64,000 nucleotides of DNA from contig NZ_LT907782.1 of assembly GCF_900206265.1 (NCBI RefSeq), positions 2,728,001 through 2,792,000 of the forward strand. Direction: 5' to 3'. Made by a program: the position numbers and the translations under genes. Under the pieces are notes generated by a model that ran no database searches, had not been told where the DNA came from, and saw only the letters and a program-made list of their open reading frames with translations. Origin of the DNA: Nitrosomonas ureae (GTDB lineage: Bacteria; Pseudomonadota; Gammaproteobacteria; Burkholderiales; Nitrosomonadaceae). Shown here piece by piece: positions 31,067-40,587 of this stretch. Position 1 is the stretch's first letter, and each line of letters starts with the position of its first letter.

Positions 31067-32212
31067 ATGCTGACATTTGAAGACGAAACACCGAGGGAAA
31101 TGCCATCAATCCCGGGTTTGGATGCGCCACTGCAGGGACTGTTCAAGGAATCCCACACTGCCGCGGATGAGCCAGCCATTGCGGGCAGCGCCAACCGCCG
31201 CATTGCGGTGGAAGATAAGCAGATCATCAATTGCAATGCGGACGTGAATCAGTTGGTGCCGTTCAAATATAAATGGGCCTGGGATAAATACCTCGGTGCC
31301 TGCGCCAATCATTGGATGCCGCAGGAAATCAGCATGAGCCGCGATATTGCATTGTGGAGGGATCCACACGGTCTCACCGAAGATGAACGCCGCCTGGTCA
31401 AGCGTAACCTCGGTTTCTTTGTCACGGCGGATTCATTGGCGGCGAACAACATCGTGCTGGGTACGTACCGTCACATCACCAATCCCGAGTGTCGCCAGTA
31501 TCTGCTGCGCCAGGCGTTCGAAGAAGCCATTCATACCCATGCGTATCAATATATCGTCGAATCACTGGGCCTGGACGAAGGGGAAATCTTCAACGCCTAT
31601 CACGAAGTATCGTCGATTCGCGACAAAGACGAATTTCTGATTCCGTTCATCGACACGCTGACGAATCCGCACTTCAAAACTGGCACGTTGGAGACCGATC
31701 AGCAGTTGCTCAGAAGCCTGATTGTGTTTGCCTGCATCATGGAAGGCCTGTTCTTTTATGTCGGTTTCACGCAGATTCTGGCATTGGGGCGGCAAAATAA
31801 AATGACCGGCTCGGCGGAGCAATATCAATACATTCTGCGCGATGAATCGATGCACTGTAATTTCGGCATCGACGTGATCAACCAGATCAAAATGGAAAAT
31901 CCGCAGTTGTGGACCAAGGCATTCCGCGAAGAAATCGCCGCGCTGATGCAAAAAGCCGTGGCATTGGAATACCGCTACGCCGAAGACACCATGCCGCGCG
32001 GCGTGCTCGGCATGAACGCGCCGATGTTCAAGGAATACCTGCGCTACATCGCCAACCGCCGCTGCCAGCAGATCGGCCTGGACGCGCTGTACCCGAATGC
32101 CAATAACCCGTTCCCGTGGATGTCGGAAATGATCGACCTGAAGAAAGAAAAGAATTTCTTTGAAACGCGGGTGACCGAGTATCAAACGGGGGGTGCATTG
32201 AGTTGGGATTGA
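31067..32212 (+). CDS. nrdB: Ribonucleoside-diphosphate reductase, class Ia beta subunit
   Basis: The 381-residue product carries the diiron/tyrosyl-radical site: an acidic ligand in TADSLAANN, Glu-His in [13 protein letters not shown] (which includes the candidate radical Tyr four residues after the His), and the second Glu-His in [10 protein letters not shown]. It supplies the radical to NrdA. The long N-terminus (about 60 residues before the core) is common in betaproteobacterial NrdB. Operon with nrdA. Confidence 0.96.
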   Translation: MLTFEDETPREMPSIPGLDAPLQGLFKESHTAADEPAIAGSANRRIAVEDKQIINCNADVNQLVPFKYKWAWDKYLGACANHWMPQEISMSRDIALWRDPHGLTEDERRLVKRNLGFFVTADSLAANNIVLGTYRHITNPECRQYLLRQAFEEAIHTHAYQYIVESLGLDEGEIFNAYHEVSSIRDKDEFLIPFIDTLTNPHFKTGTLETDQQLLRSLIVFACIMEGLFFYVGFTQILALGRQNKMTGSAEQYQYILRDESMHCNFGIDVINQIKMENPQLWTKAFREEIAALMQKAVALEYRYAEDTMPRGVLGMNAPMFKEYLRYIANRRCQQIGLDALYPNANNPFPWMSEMIDLKKEKNFFETRVTEYQTGGALSWD

Positions 32213-32281
32213 GCATTGTTGAATAATTGCTGCTAATGCCGATTCGGCTTATGCGATATTTTTTGCCGTGTATATATTATG

Positions 32282-32997
32282 TTAGGGCAATTGGAAGATA
32301 TAACCAGCAGAGGTGACATTGTGTTGATGACACTCAACGTGCTAGTTTTTCTTGGAATCATAGTCATAGGTTGGCTCGTAAAGTCATGGATACCGAAGTA
32401 TCTGGAAAAGAAAGCCGTAAACTTCGCTACGAAAGAGGACTTCAAAGAAATATTAGAGCTCGAGAAAATCACCACTAGGGAAATTGAATCCATAAAAGGC
32501 CAGATATCAACGGGTGCGTGGATTGACCAACGACGATGGGATCTGAAGAGAGAGCTTTACTCGAAACTACTTGAAGTGTTTCACGAGCTGAGCAAGACGA
32601 CCGCCAACGTAGCGACAACATATTCACCTGAGCAGGACAAAGACTTCATAACGAGAAACAAAGAGTTCTACGATGGACAGAAGAGAAAGCAGTTTGAGCT
32701 TTTAGATGAAGCAGGCCGACTGACGGCGGTGGCTGCACTCGTTGTTGATGAAAAGGCTATAAATGTGGTTGATGCATTTAGACAAGATGCAATTGTGCTG
32801 GACGCAGAGAACAATCCATATAGATACATGATGGGCCTCCGCGACAGGGCAGATTGTGTTTACAGATTGCTTCTCAAAGAAGCACGCCAAGATTTATTGG
32901 GTGTCAACAGTGCAAAATCGGCCTAACAACTCGCTCAACACAGACATATACAAAAGCGCCGCTTTGTTCTGCTTTTACACGCCGGTTAGCTCAATCG
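32282..32997 (+). mobile_element. Solitary integron gene-cassette-like insertion
   Basis: The left edge reads ATG^TTAGGGC, a GTTRRRY-like core, at 32281/32282. The right edge ends in an attC-like site (32921-32997) with GCCTAAC...CTCAAC and GTTAGCTCAATCG^TTATAT. Circularising would join TCG to TTAGGGC, giving GTTAGG, which pairs with GCCTAAC of the site's other arm. One ORF fills the 716-bp unit, and its stop TAA lies inside GCCTAAC, as in classical cassettes. No integron integrase is in the window. Confidence 0.6.
32327..32926 (+). CDS. Cassette-borne hypothetical membrane-anchored protein
   Basis: A 199-residue product starting at ATG 32327, chosen because GAGGTGA lies 10 nt upstream; an in-frame ATG at 32279 straddles the cassette edge. 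One membrane helix near the N-terminus (about residues 3-22, VLVFLGIIVIGWLV) is followed by a long helical cytoplasmic part (ATKEDFKEILELEKITTREIE, then WDLKRELYSKLLEVFHEL). Proteins of this design occur often as unknowns in mobile DNA. No enzymatic motif. Codon use is less GC-rich than nrdAB and fumC on either side, consistent with transfer. Confidence 0.75.
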   Translation: MTLNVLVFLGIIVIGWLVKSWIPKYLEKKAVNFATKEDFKEILELEKITTREIESIKGQISTGAWIDQRRWDLKRELYSKLLEVFHELSKTTANVATTYSPEQDKDFITRNKEFYDGQKRKQFELLDEAGRLTAVAALVVDEKAINVVDAFRQDAIVLDAENNPYRYMMGLRDRADCVYRLLLKEARQDLLGVNSAKSA

Positions 32998-33003
32998 TTA
33001 TAT
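32921..33003 (+). repeat. attC-like recombination site
   Basis: Order of boxes: GCCTAAC (outer), spacer, CTCAAC (inner left), a variable centre with AAAGCG-type hairpin sequence, GTTAG (inner right, one G fewer than the complement of CTCAAC, i.e. an extrahelical base), spacer CTCAATC, GTTA (outer right). The single unpaired base in the inner arm is a hallmark of attC sites. Confidence 0.6.
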
Positions 33004-33050
33004 CAATGAATAAAATATCAAACCGGAATCTTTTGAAAACACTGAATTAT

Positions 33051-33120
33051 TCGTCACACCGGCGAAAGCCGGTGTTCAGTTCGTTGATTTTTCTGGATTT
33101 TGGCCTTCGCCGGAATGACA
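33051..33120. repeat. Small palindromic intergenic repeat
   Basis: A 70-bp element with related hairpins at both ends: CACCGGC-GAAA-GCCGGTG at 33057-33074 and GGCCTTCGCCGG near 33101-33112, bounded by TCGTCA and the inverted-like TGACA. Its ends resemble the dispersed GTCATTCCGGCGAAGGCC-type repeats of many proteobacteria. Only one copy was noticed in this window. Confidence 0.55.
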
Positions 33121-33158
33121 AATGCCCAAATTTATCAAATTTAATAAGGTAAATACCC

Positions 33159-34544
33159 ATGCAAACCCGTGAAGAACGCGACACCATGGGCGTGGTCGAG
33201 GTACCCGCCGCAGCGTTGTGGGGCGCGCAAACGCAGCGCTCATTGCAGAATTTCAAGATTTCCGGTGAGCGCATGCCGGTGGCGCTCATTCATGCGCTGG
33301 CCCGAGTCAAGCGCGCCGCCGCCAAGGTCAATCATGACCTGGGGTTGCTCAACGCTGCCAGTACTGCGGCGATTATCGAGGCTGCCGACGAGGTGGCTGC
33401 CGGGGATTTCGACGATCAATTTCCGCTGGTGGTGTGGCAGACCGGTTCCGGCACGCAGACCAACATGAACGTCAATGAGGTACTGGCGAACCGCGCTTCG
33501 GAAATCCTCGGCGGCGGGCGCGGCGTCAGCCGCATCGTGCATCCGAACGACGAGGTCAATAAAGGTCAATCGTCCAACGATGTGTTCCCGACTGCGATGC
33601 ACGTCGCTGCGGTGCAAGAAATGCAGCAGCGCCTGATCCCCGCGATCCAGTTATTGCGCGATACATTGGCGGCCAAGTCCGAGGCATTCGGCGGCATTGT
33701 CAAAATCGGCCGCACGCATTTGCAGGATGCGACGCCATTGACATTGGGGCAGGAGTTTTCCGGCTACGTGGCGCAATTGGATCACGGCTTGCGCCATATC
33801 GAAGCGGCCATGGCGCATGTGTGCGAGCTGGCGTTGGGCGGCACGGCGGTGGGCACCGGCTTGAATGCGCATCCGGAATTTGCCGTGCGCGTGGCGGCGG
33901 AATTATCGCGGCTGACCGGCTTGCCGTTTGTCACCGCGCCGAATAAATTCGAGGCTTTGGCGAGCAACGATGCATTGGTGCACGCGCATGGCGCATTGAA
34001 AACGCTCGCCGCTTCACTGATGAAAATCGCTAACGATATCCGCTGGCTGGCATCCGGGCCGCGTTGCGGCATTGGTGAGTTGCGCATTCCCGAGAACGAG
34101 CCGGGTAGTTCGATCATGCCGGGAAAAGTCAATCCGACGCAATCAGAAGCCATGACCATGGTGTGCTGCCAGGTGATGGGGAATGATGTCGCGGTCAACA
34201 TGGGCGGCGCGTTGGGGAATTTCGAGCTGAATGTGATGAAACCGCTGATCATTCACAATTTCCTGCAAAGCGTGCGGCTGCTGGCGGACGCGATGGTGAG
34301 TTTCAATGATCATTGCGCGGTGGGTATCGAAGTCGACCGGGAGCGCATCGATACCCTGATGCACAACTCGTTGATGCTGGTGACTGCGCTCAATCCACAC
34401 ATTGGTTACGACAAGGCGGCTGAAATTGCCAAGAAAGCGCATCATGAAGGTACAACCTTGAAGGCTGCCGCGATAGCCACCGGTTATGTGACGGCGGAAC
34501 AGTTCGATGCCTGGGTGGTACCGGAAAACATGACAGGAAAATAA
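33159..34544 (+). CDS. fumC: Class II fumarate hydratase
   Basis: The 461-residue product is full length for iron-independent fumarase of the TCA cycle. It has the early [13 protein letters not shown] region ([17 protein letters not shown]), the catalytic His in [22 protein letters not shown], and the superfamily signature [15 protein letters not shown]. Tetrameric cytoplasmic enzyme. It starts 32 bp after the palindromic repeat with a weak ribosome site (AAGG); the MFS gene follows after 33 bp. Confidence 0.97.
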   Translation: MQTREERDTMGVVEVPAAALWGAQTQRSLQNFKISGERMPVALIHALARVKRAAAKVNHDLGLLNAASTAAIIEAADEVAAGDFDDQFPLVVWQTGSGTQTNMNVNEVLANRASEILGGGRGVSRIVHPNDEVNKGQSSNDVFPTAMHVAAVQEMQQRLIPAIQLLRDTLAAKSEAFGGIVKIGRTHLQDATPLTLGQEFSGYVAQLDHGLRHIEAAMAHVCELALGGTAVGTGLNAHPEFAVRVAAELSRLTGLPFVTAPNKFEALASNDALVHAHGALKTLAASLMKIANDIRWLASGPRCGIGELRIPENEPGSSIMPGKVNPTQSEAMTMVCCQVMGNDVAVNMGGALGNFELNVMKPLIIHNFLQSVRLLADAMVSFNDHCAVGIEVDRERIDTLMHNSLMLVTALNPHIGYDKAAEIAKKAHHEGTTLKAAAIATGYVTAEQFDAWVVPENMTGK

Positions 34545-34577
34545 ACATGCTGCATTCTCCGTTTATGGGTTGCGACG

Positions 34578-35879
34578 ATGGCATTGCCTTCTGATCACCT
34601 CAATCCGGCCACGCAGCGTGAACGCTTTGCGTGGTGCATGTATGATTTCGCCAATTCCGGCTATACCACGGTCATTCTGACGGCCATTTTCAATGCCTAC
34701 TTTGTCGGCGTCATCGCTGCCGAGCACGGCAGTGGAAACGCCACATTGCTGTGGTCGATAACCATGGCCGCCGCCAATGTGCTGGTGCTGCTGAGTGCGC
34801 CGGTCGTAGGGGCGATTGCGGATTGTTCCGGCGCAAAAAAACGCTTCCTGACGGTAACGACGGTTGGTTGTGTGTCATTTACTGCGCTGTTGTATTTTGC
34901 CGGTCCGGGTGATATCGCTTTGGCGGTGATACTGGTGATTCTGGCGACGTTCATGTTTGCCAGCGGTGAAAATCTGATTGCGGCTTTTTTACCGGAAATC
35001 AGTACGCCGGAAACCATGGGACGGCTTTCCGGTTATGGCTGGGCGCTGGGTTATTTCGGCGGCTTGCTGACGCTGGCACTGTGCTTGATTTATGTGACGC
35101 ATGCGGAACAACAAGGGATGGAGGCTGCGCACTATGTTCCGGTCACCAACTTAATCGTTGCCGTATTATTTGCCGTTGCGGCATTGCCAACGTTGCTTTG
35201 GCTGCGCGAGCGCGTGGATGTAGCTGCGTCTTTTGACAGCCAGCATCTGATCCGCGCAGGATTCGGCCGTCTAGGCGATACGCTGCGCCAGGCCCGCTTG
35301 CATATCGATTTGTTCCGTTTTCTGCTGTCATTGACGGTCTACTATGCCGGCATCTACATCGTGATCGTGTTGGCAGCGGTGTACGCGCAGGAAGTGATGG
35401 GATTCAAAACCCAGGATACCATTGTGTTGATCATGGTAGTGAATGTCACGGCTGCCATCGGCGCTTTCCTGTTCGGCCACCTGCAAGATCGTATCGGCTC
35501 AAGCCGTTGCATTGCCATTACATTATTGATCTGGATAGCAGCGATTGTCTGCGCCTATTGGGCCACCGATGAAGGGTTATTCTGGGTTGCAGCCAACTTG
35601 ATTGGTACCGCGCTCGGCGGCGCCCAATCCGCAGGACGGGCGTTGGTGGGTCAATTCACGCCAGCCGGGCGTCAAGGGGAATTCTTCGGGTTGTGGGGAT
35701 TGGCCACGAAATTATCCGCTATCATTGGTCCGCTGACGTATGGCGGCATGGTCTATCTATTTGAAGGCGATCACCGCATTGCATTGCTCAGTACTTTGGC
35801 ATTTTTTATTATCGGGTTGATGCTGTTGGCTACGGTCAATGAGCAAAGAGGGCGGGAAATGGCGAAAATTGTTTATTGA
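34578..35879 (+). CDS. MFS transporter, UMF1/Atg22-like family
   Basis: The 433-residue membrane protein has 12 predicted helices. The opening FAWCMYDFANSGYTTVILTAIFNAYF and the GAIADCSGAKKRFL loop are typical of UMF1/Atg22-like transporters, whose substrates in bacteria are mostly unknown (amino acid efflux in yeast vacuoles). It lies 33 bp after fumC in the same direction and may be co-transcribed. Confidence 0.88.
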   Translation: MALPSDHLNPATQRERFAWCMYDFANSGYTTVILTAIFNAYFVGVIAAEHGSGNATLLWSITMAAANVLVLLSAPVVGAIADCSGAKKRFLTVTTVGCVSFTALLYFAGPGDIALAVILVILATFMFASGENLIAAFLPEISTPETMGRLSGYGWALGYFGGLLTLALCLIYVTHAEQQGMEAAHYVPVTNLIVAVLFAVAALPTLLWLRERVDVAASFDSQHLIRAGFGRLGDTLRQARLHIDLFRFLLSLTVYYAGIYIVIVLAAVYAQEVMGFKTQDTIVLIMVVNVTAAIGAFLFGHLQDRIGSSRCIAITLLIWIAAIVCAYWATDEGLFWVAANLIGTALGGAQSAGRALVGQFTPAGRQGEFFGLWGLATKLSAIIGPLTYGGMVYLFEGDHRIALLSTLAFFIIGLMLLATVNEQRGREMAKIVY

Positions 35880-36438
35880 TTTCTACGGAAGGTAGTCATC
35901 GATATAGTCTGAGAAGCTGTTCGCTCTGCGCGTCGACACTCAGAAAGCTTGCCGAGAATTTGCGTCCTTGTCTGGTACGGGCCGCGCCAACCATCTTTTT
36001 AAAGTCCGCTCCAGAACCAATATAAACTTTTGGCTTTCATGTCGTGTGATATTAATCACATTGATTTTTGGAAAATTTCACTAGAATAGTGCGCTAAATA
36101 ATTTCAAAGCGATGATCAAGGGTTGGGTGGTAGGAGTGAAGTGTATGAATTTTCTATGTTTTTGACGGCAAGGATATGGATCAGGAATATAATAGGCTTT
36201 GTTGTTTGTTTTTTCTTATAATGCCTCATTTTGCTTCTCGACGGCTTGCCGGATAAATGACTCGCTCTCGTTCACGTTTTTGTAGATAATGTCGCACCTG
36301 TTATCATTGTCATAATTTTGTAATTTAGCAACATGAATGGGTGCATTTTTTCTTCCGGTTTGTTGCGGAAGATCTTTCGGGAATGATTTGCGCATTTTGC
36401 AGGATTAAAAATTTGTTTGTAAGCTTGGAATTTTAAAA
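35880..36438. other. Gene-poor stretch between the MFS gene and wzm
   Basis: No intact gene. It contains the glycosyltransferase scar at 35896-36036 and then AT-rich DNA that should carry the promoter of the polysaccharide operon. No JUMPstart/ops element (GGCGGTAGC) was seen. Confidence 0.5.
35896..36036 (-). pseudogene. Glycosyltransferase C-terminal remnant
   Basis: A 46-codon open frame on the minus strand between two stops, without a start. It reads GADFKKMVGAARTRQGRKFS and ends SVDAQSEQLLRLYR, which resembles the last helix of GT-B glycosyltransferases (the ...F s...a.r..LYR ending). Next to a polysaccharide locus this looks like a scar of a lost glycosyltransferase gene. Short, so the call is tentative. 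Confidence 0.4.
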
Positions 36439-37266
36439 TTGAATCCGCACGCTGCTCGATCGATCTCTCCATTTACCTTAATCAACACCCTTAAGACCCA
36501 TCGAAGTCTGATCTATTCTCTAACCAAACGGGAGGTTATCGGCCGCTACCGGGGTTCCATTATGGGGATATTATGGTCATTCTTTAATCCCGTCTTGATG
36601 TTGATTGTTTATACATTTGTATTTAGCGTGGTATTTAAAGCGCGCTGGGATGGCGGCACGGATTCCAGAACCGAATTTGCACTGGTTTTGTTTGCCGGTT
36701 TAATGATTTATAACTTGTTTGCAGAGTGCATCACTCGATCTCCGGGGCTGGTGCTGGGAAATGTAAACTACGTTAAGAAAGTGGTGTTTCCCTTGGAAAT
36801 ATTATCCATTGTGACCATGGGTTCTGCAGTTTTTCACTTCCTGATTAGTTTTTTGGTTTGGCTGATCTTTTATTTGGTGTTTTTTGGTGTGCCGCAAGTC
36901 ACACTTCTATTATTTCCTTTATTGTTGATTCCATTCTTATTGCTGATTTTAGGGCTTAGCTGGTTTCTGGCGGCGTTGGGAGTATTTTTACGCGATGTCA
37001 GCCAGATTGTTGGCGTCATGATGACTGCGCTATTGTTTTTATCGCCAATTTTTTATCCGATTACTGCGTTGCCCACGGAGTACCATCAATTTTTGCAGAT
37101 CAATCCTCTGACATTTGTCATTGAACAGGCTCGTGGCGTGATGATTTGGGGCAATGGGATAAGCTGGCAGGGGTGGATTATCTACTTGCTGCTCGCCACC
37201 GTAACGGCATGGCTGGGTTTCGCCTGGTTTCAGAAAACGCGTAAGGGATTTGCCAATGTCCTTTGA
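36439..37266 (+). CDS. wzm: ABC transporter permease, polysaccharide export (Wzm)
   Basis: The 275-residue membrane protein has six helices. The amphipathic start (LIYSLTKREVIGRYRGSIMGILWSFFNPVLML) is characteristic of ABC-2 permeases such as Wzm/KpsM/TagG. It exports lipid-linked polysaccharide across the inner membrane together with Wzt, whose gene overlaps its end by 11 bp. The start is a TTG at 36439; GGAA lies about 10 nt before it and no better ATG is available before the first conserved residues. Confidence 0.92.
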   Translation: MNPHAARSISPFTLINTLKTHRSLIYSLTKREVIGRYRGSIMGILWSFFNPVLMLIVYTFVFSVVFKARWDGGTDSRTEFALVLFAGLMIYNLFAECITRSPGLVLGNVNYVKKVVFPLEILSIVTMGSAVFHFLISFLVWLIFYLVFFGVPQVTLLLFPLLLIPFLLLILGLSWFLAALGVFLRDVSQIVGVMMTALLFLSPIFYPITALPTEYHQFLQINPLTFVIEQARGVMIWGNGISWQGWIIYLLLATVTAWLGFAWFQKTRKGFANVL

Positions 37267-38599
37267 CATTGCCGTTAAGGTCGAGAACCTTAGCAAGTGC
37301 TATCAGATTTACGATCATCCGCGCGATTTCCTTAAGCAAATCATCATTCCCCGTTTGCAACGCTTGACTGGACGGAAGCCTAAACAATATTTTCGTGAGT
37401 TTTGGGTGTTGAGGGATATTTCATTCGAGATCCAGAAGGGCGAAACCGTCGGCATTATTGGCCGCAATGGTTGCGGCAAGTCTACCTTGCTGCAGATGAT
37501 TTGCGGCACGTTGAATCCGACCAGTGGTAACGTTCAGACCCACGGACGTATTGCCGCATTGCTGGAATTGGGATCAGGCTTCAATCCGGAGTTTACCGGA
37601 CGGGAAAATGTTTACATGAACGCTACCGTGCTGGGTCTGAGTCAGGAAGAAATTAATGCCCGATTTGATGATATTGTGGCCTTTGCCGATATCGGCAAGT
37701 TCATCAATCAGCCAGTCAAGACCTATTCTAGTGGGATGATGGTGCGTCTGGCGTTTGCTGTTCAGGCTCAGGTTTCTCCGGATATTTTAATCGTTGACGA
37801 AGCGCTGGCTGTGGGCGATGCGAAGTTTCAGGCCAAGTGTTTTGAGTGTTTGAAACAACTCAAAAGCAATGGAACAAGCATTTTATTAGTAACCCACTCC
37901 AGTGAGCAGATTGTGACGCATTGCTCCCGCGCGATGTTGCTCAATGAGGGTTCCGTCGCTGTGGCCGGCGAGCCGCGGCATGTCGTCAATCGCTATATGG
38001 ATTTGTTGTTTGGCAAGGAACGTAAAGAATCTTGCTCATCACCCTCTTCCATTATTTCCAGTTCTTCGCCGTCAATAAAAAACGATCCGCTCATGCTGAA
38101 TCACGTCGACGACGTGTTTGCGACCCGAGCTGGTTATAATCCGCATGAGTATCGCTGGGGAGATGGAGCGGCAACGATTCTCGATTTCCGTATGTCAGTT
38201 GAGAATGAGCTTTATCCATTAGTCATTACGACCGGGCAGAGCGTCTCGTTAAGTGTGGTGATAAGGTTTCATATTGATCTGGTGCATCCGATTCTGGGTA
38301 TTACTATCAAAACCAAGGCGGGTGTCACGGTCTATGGCGCTAATTCCAGGCTGCTGGAAGTGACTGCCTTTGAGTCATTGGGTAAGAAAGATACTGTAAT
38401 GATTGCCCATGCTATTTTTATTTGTCGTCTTGCACCGGGGGATTATTTTATTTCTCTGGGAATTGCGACTCAACAAAATGACGAGGTGATTCCGCATGAT
38501 AGGCGTTATGATGCAATTCATCTGCAGGTAAGTCCAGTGACTGCATTCTTTGGTTTGTGTGATTTGCAATTGGAATTGACTGTACAGGAAATAGCATAA
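37256..38599 (+). CDS. wzt: ABC transporter ATPase with polysaccharide-binding C-domain (Wzt)
   Basis: A 447-residue product. The ATPase has Walker A GRNGCGKST, the signature YSSGMMVRLAFAV and Walker B ILIVDEALAVGD. After about residue 265 a second, beta-rich domain follows (RWGDGAATILDFRM..., then SVSLSVVIRFH), as in Wzt proteins that recognise a chemical cap on the finished chain (E. coli O9a, Raoultella O12). The ATG at 37256 lies inside the end of wzm. The next gene, a methyltransferase, overlaps its stop by 1 nt, fitting a cap-making partner. Confidence 0.93.
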   Translation: MSFDIAVKVENLSKCYQIYDHPRDFLKQIIIPRLQRLTGRKPKQYFREFWVLRDISFEIQKGETVGIIGRNGCGKSTLLQMICGTLNPTSGNVQTHGRIAALLELGSGFNPEFTGRENVYMNATVLGLSQEEINARFDDIVAFADIGKFINQPVKTYSSGMMVRLAFAVQAQVSPDILIVDEALAVGDAKFQAKCFECLKQLKSNGTSILLVTHSSEQIVTHCSRAMLLNEGSVAVAGEPRHVVNRYMDLLFGKERKESCSSPSSIISSSSPSIKNDPLMLNHVDDVFATRAGYNPHEYRWGDGAATILDFRMSVENELYPLVITTGQSVSLSVVIRFHIDLVHPILGITIKTKAGVTVYGANSRLLEVTAFESLGKKDTVMIAHAIFICRLAPGDYFISLGIATQQNDEVIPHDRRYDAIHLQVSPVTAFFGLCDLQLELTVQEIA

Positions 38600-40587
38600 T
38601 GCAATCGGTTTTGCTGCAAGCAGGTTATATTTTCAATACCGAAACCAACATTTGGTTACGATCCGGATATGGCGGTATTGCTTACAGTGATGGTGACCAA
38701 GTTGAGCGGCGTATTGAGCAAATCGTTACAACAGCTAAGGATCTTAGTGTGTTCTCGAGTGAATTGCGCAGCCAGTGTACGGATTGGCCTTCGTCGTATC
38801 ACTTGTCCGGGGTCCGGGCGAATATTCTGCGGCCATTTGAATCCGAGCTTGATGGGGATATTCTTGAAATCGGTGCGGGCTGTGGTGCGATTACACGTTA
38901 TCTGGGTGAATGCGGTGCAAATGTGTTGGCGCTTGAAGGCAGCTTGCGGCGTGCTGCCATTGCTAGATCCAGAACGCATGATCAATCTAATGTCGCGGTA
39001 GTTGCGGAACGATTCGATCAGTTCCGGATTGAGCGAAAATTTGATGTAATCACACTCATTGGTGTGTTGGAGTATGCCGGGCTTTTTGCCGCGCATAAGC
39101 ATCCTGCGTTGGCCATGCTGGAGCGGGTGCGATCGCTGCTGAAGCCTGACGGTAAGCTGATTGTAGCGATCGAGAATCAACTTGGACTGAAGTATTTTGC
39201 GGGGGCACCTGAAGATCATATCGGGCAATCCATGTACGGAATAGAAGGGCGTTATCAAACCGATCAACCGCAGACGTTCGGACATAAATTCCTGGCTGAA
39301 ATGATCCATGAGGCGGGGTTCGTGAAATCAGAATTCCTGGTTCCCTTTCCGGACTATAAACTTCCGGTTTGCATCCTTACAAGCGAAGGTTTGAGCGCTC
39401 CGGATTTCGATGCGATTGAACTTGCTTGCCAATCCATTACGAAAGACGCGCAATTGCCCGAGAGAACATTGTTTTCATTGGAACGGGCATTGCCGGTTAT
39501 TTTTCGTAATGGTTTGGCTGTTGATCTGGCCAACTCATTTCTGATCGTTGCTGCCAATAGCTCCGAATATAATCCCGAGTCGGATGTGCTGGCTTATTAT
39601 TTCAGTACGGACCGGCGATCTATTTTCTGTAAGAAAACCTTCTTTGTGCGACGCCAGGGTGATATTCAAGTAGAGCGTCGTATGCTTTCAGCAAATGGCT
39701 CGCCTGAAAAATTAGGCAACCCGGATTTGTTTTTTCAACTGCCATGTGATTTGACTTATTTTCATGGGAAAACACTTTATCGGGAGTTTGTTGAGATTGT
39801 GACCAGACCGGGCTGGACGACTAAAGAAATTCAGCGTTATTTTTCCAAGTACCTGGAAATTATTTTAGAGATTGCTCATTCGGAAGGCCATGCCTGTAGT
39901 TCGCAACCGCAGGATATATTATTTCCTGGGGATTATCTTGATGCCATTCCATCGAATATTGTTATGACGGATGCTGGAAAAGCAGTTTACGTCGATCGAG
40001 AATGGTGCGCATCAGAGGGTATTCCGTTTAGCTACCTGCTTTTTCGCGCAATCACATCATTGATGAAAGGCATTTCCACATTTTCCCAGCCGCAAGATCC
40101 AGCCGTGGCAACGAGAGCAGGACTGCTTCTGACTGTTATGAATAGCCTGGGTCTTTCACCTGGAGAAGAAGATTTTGCTAAATTCTTACGGATGGAATCA
40201 GAATTAAGTGCTTTTTCTTCGGGTGTTGAGAGCAGGATATTTTCAACCTGGTCCCCTGATGCAAGCTTGCCGGGTTGTTCCGGCTCTTTTCCAGGAGAAG
40301 CTCTGGATTCGCGTCTTAAGCGTACAGAGACGGCGAAGTCTGTGGCGGAAAAATTCGCTTATGAACGTCTGACCGAAATTCAGCGTTTACAAACGCAACT
40401 TGCCGCTACCGAGAAAGCCAAAGCCTATGCGGAGTCGCTTGCCATTAATCGGTTGCAGGAACTACAGCAATTGCAGAACCAATTGACGCAGGCAAACACT
40501 CAGCTGGAATCTATTCGATCTTCTACGGGATACAAGCTATTAAAATTAATAAAGCTTGCTTCAAACCGCGGGAGGCCGGATGTCTGA
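38599..40587 (+). CDS. WbdD-like SAM methyltransferase with kinase-like and coiled-coil regions
   Basis: A 662-residue multidomain protein. Residues 65-230 are a class I methyltransferase (SAM motif LEIGAGCGAITR, 89-100). Residues 320-480 end in LDAIPSNIVMTDAGKAVYVDREW (about 445-466), like the catalytic N and metal-binding D of aminoglycoside-kinase-fold proteins, possibly degenerate. Residues 574-648 are a heptad-rich coiled coil (ERLTEIQRLQTQLAATEKA...NRLQELQQLQNQL), then a short basic amphipathic end (YKLLKLIKLA). WbdD of E. coli O9a has the same order (methyltransferase, kinase, coiled-coil ruler, membrane helix) and caps O-antigen chains. The WbdD-like role is inferred. Confidence 0.8.
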   Translation: MQSVLLQAGYIFNTETNIWLRSGYGGIAYSDGDQVERRIEQIVTTAKDLSVFSSELRSQCTDWPSSYHLSGVRANILRPFESELDGDILEIGAGCGAITRYLGECGANVLALEGSLRRAAIARSRTHDQSNVAVVAERFDQFRIERKFDVITLIGVLEYAGLFAAHKHPALAMLERVRSLLKPDGKLIVAIENQLGLKYFAGAPEDHIGQSMYGIEGRYQTDQPQTFGHKFLAEMIHEAGFVKSEFLVPFPDYKLPVCILTSEGLSAPDFDAIELACQSITKDAQLPERTLFSLERALPVIFRNGLAVDLANSFLIVAANSSEYNPESDVLAYYFSTDRRSIFCKKTFFVRRQGDIQVERRMLSANGSPEKLGNPDLFFQLPCDLTYFHGKTLYREFVEIVTRPGWTTKEIQRYFSKYLEIILEIAHSEGHACSSQPQDILFPGDYLDAIPSNIVMTDAGKAVYVDREWCASEGIPFSYLLFRAITSLMKGISTFSQPQDPAVATRAGLLLTVMNSLGLSPGEEDFAKFLRMESELSAFSSGVESRIFSTWSPDASLPGCSGSFPGEALDSRLKRTETAKSVAEKFAYERLTEIQRLQTQLAATEKAKAYAESLAINRLQELQQLQNQLTQANTQLESIRSSTGYKLLKLIKLASNRGRPDV

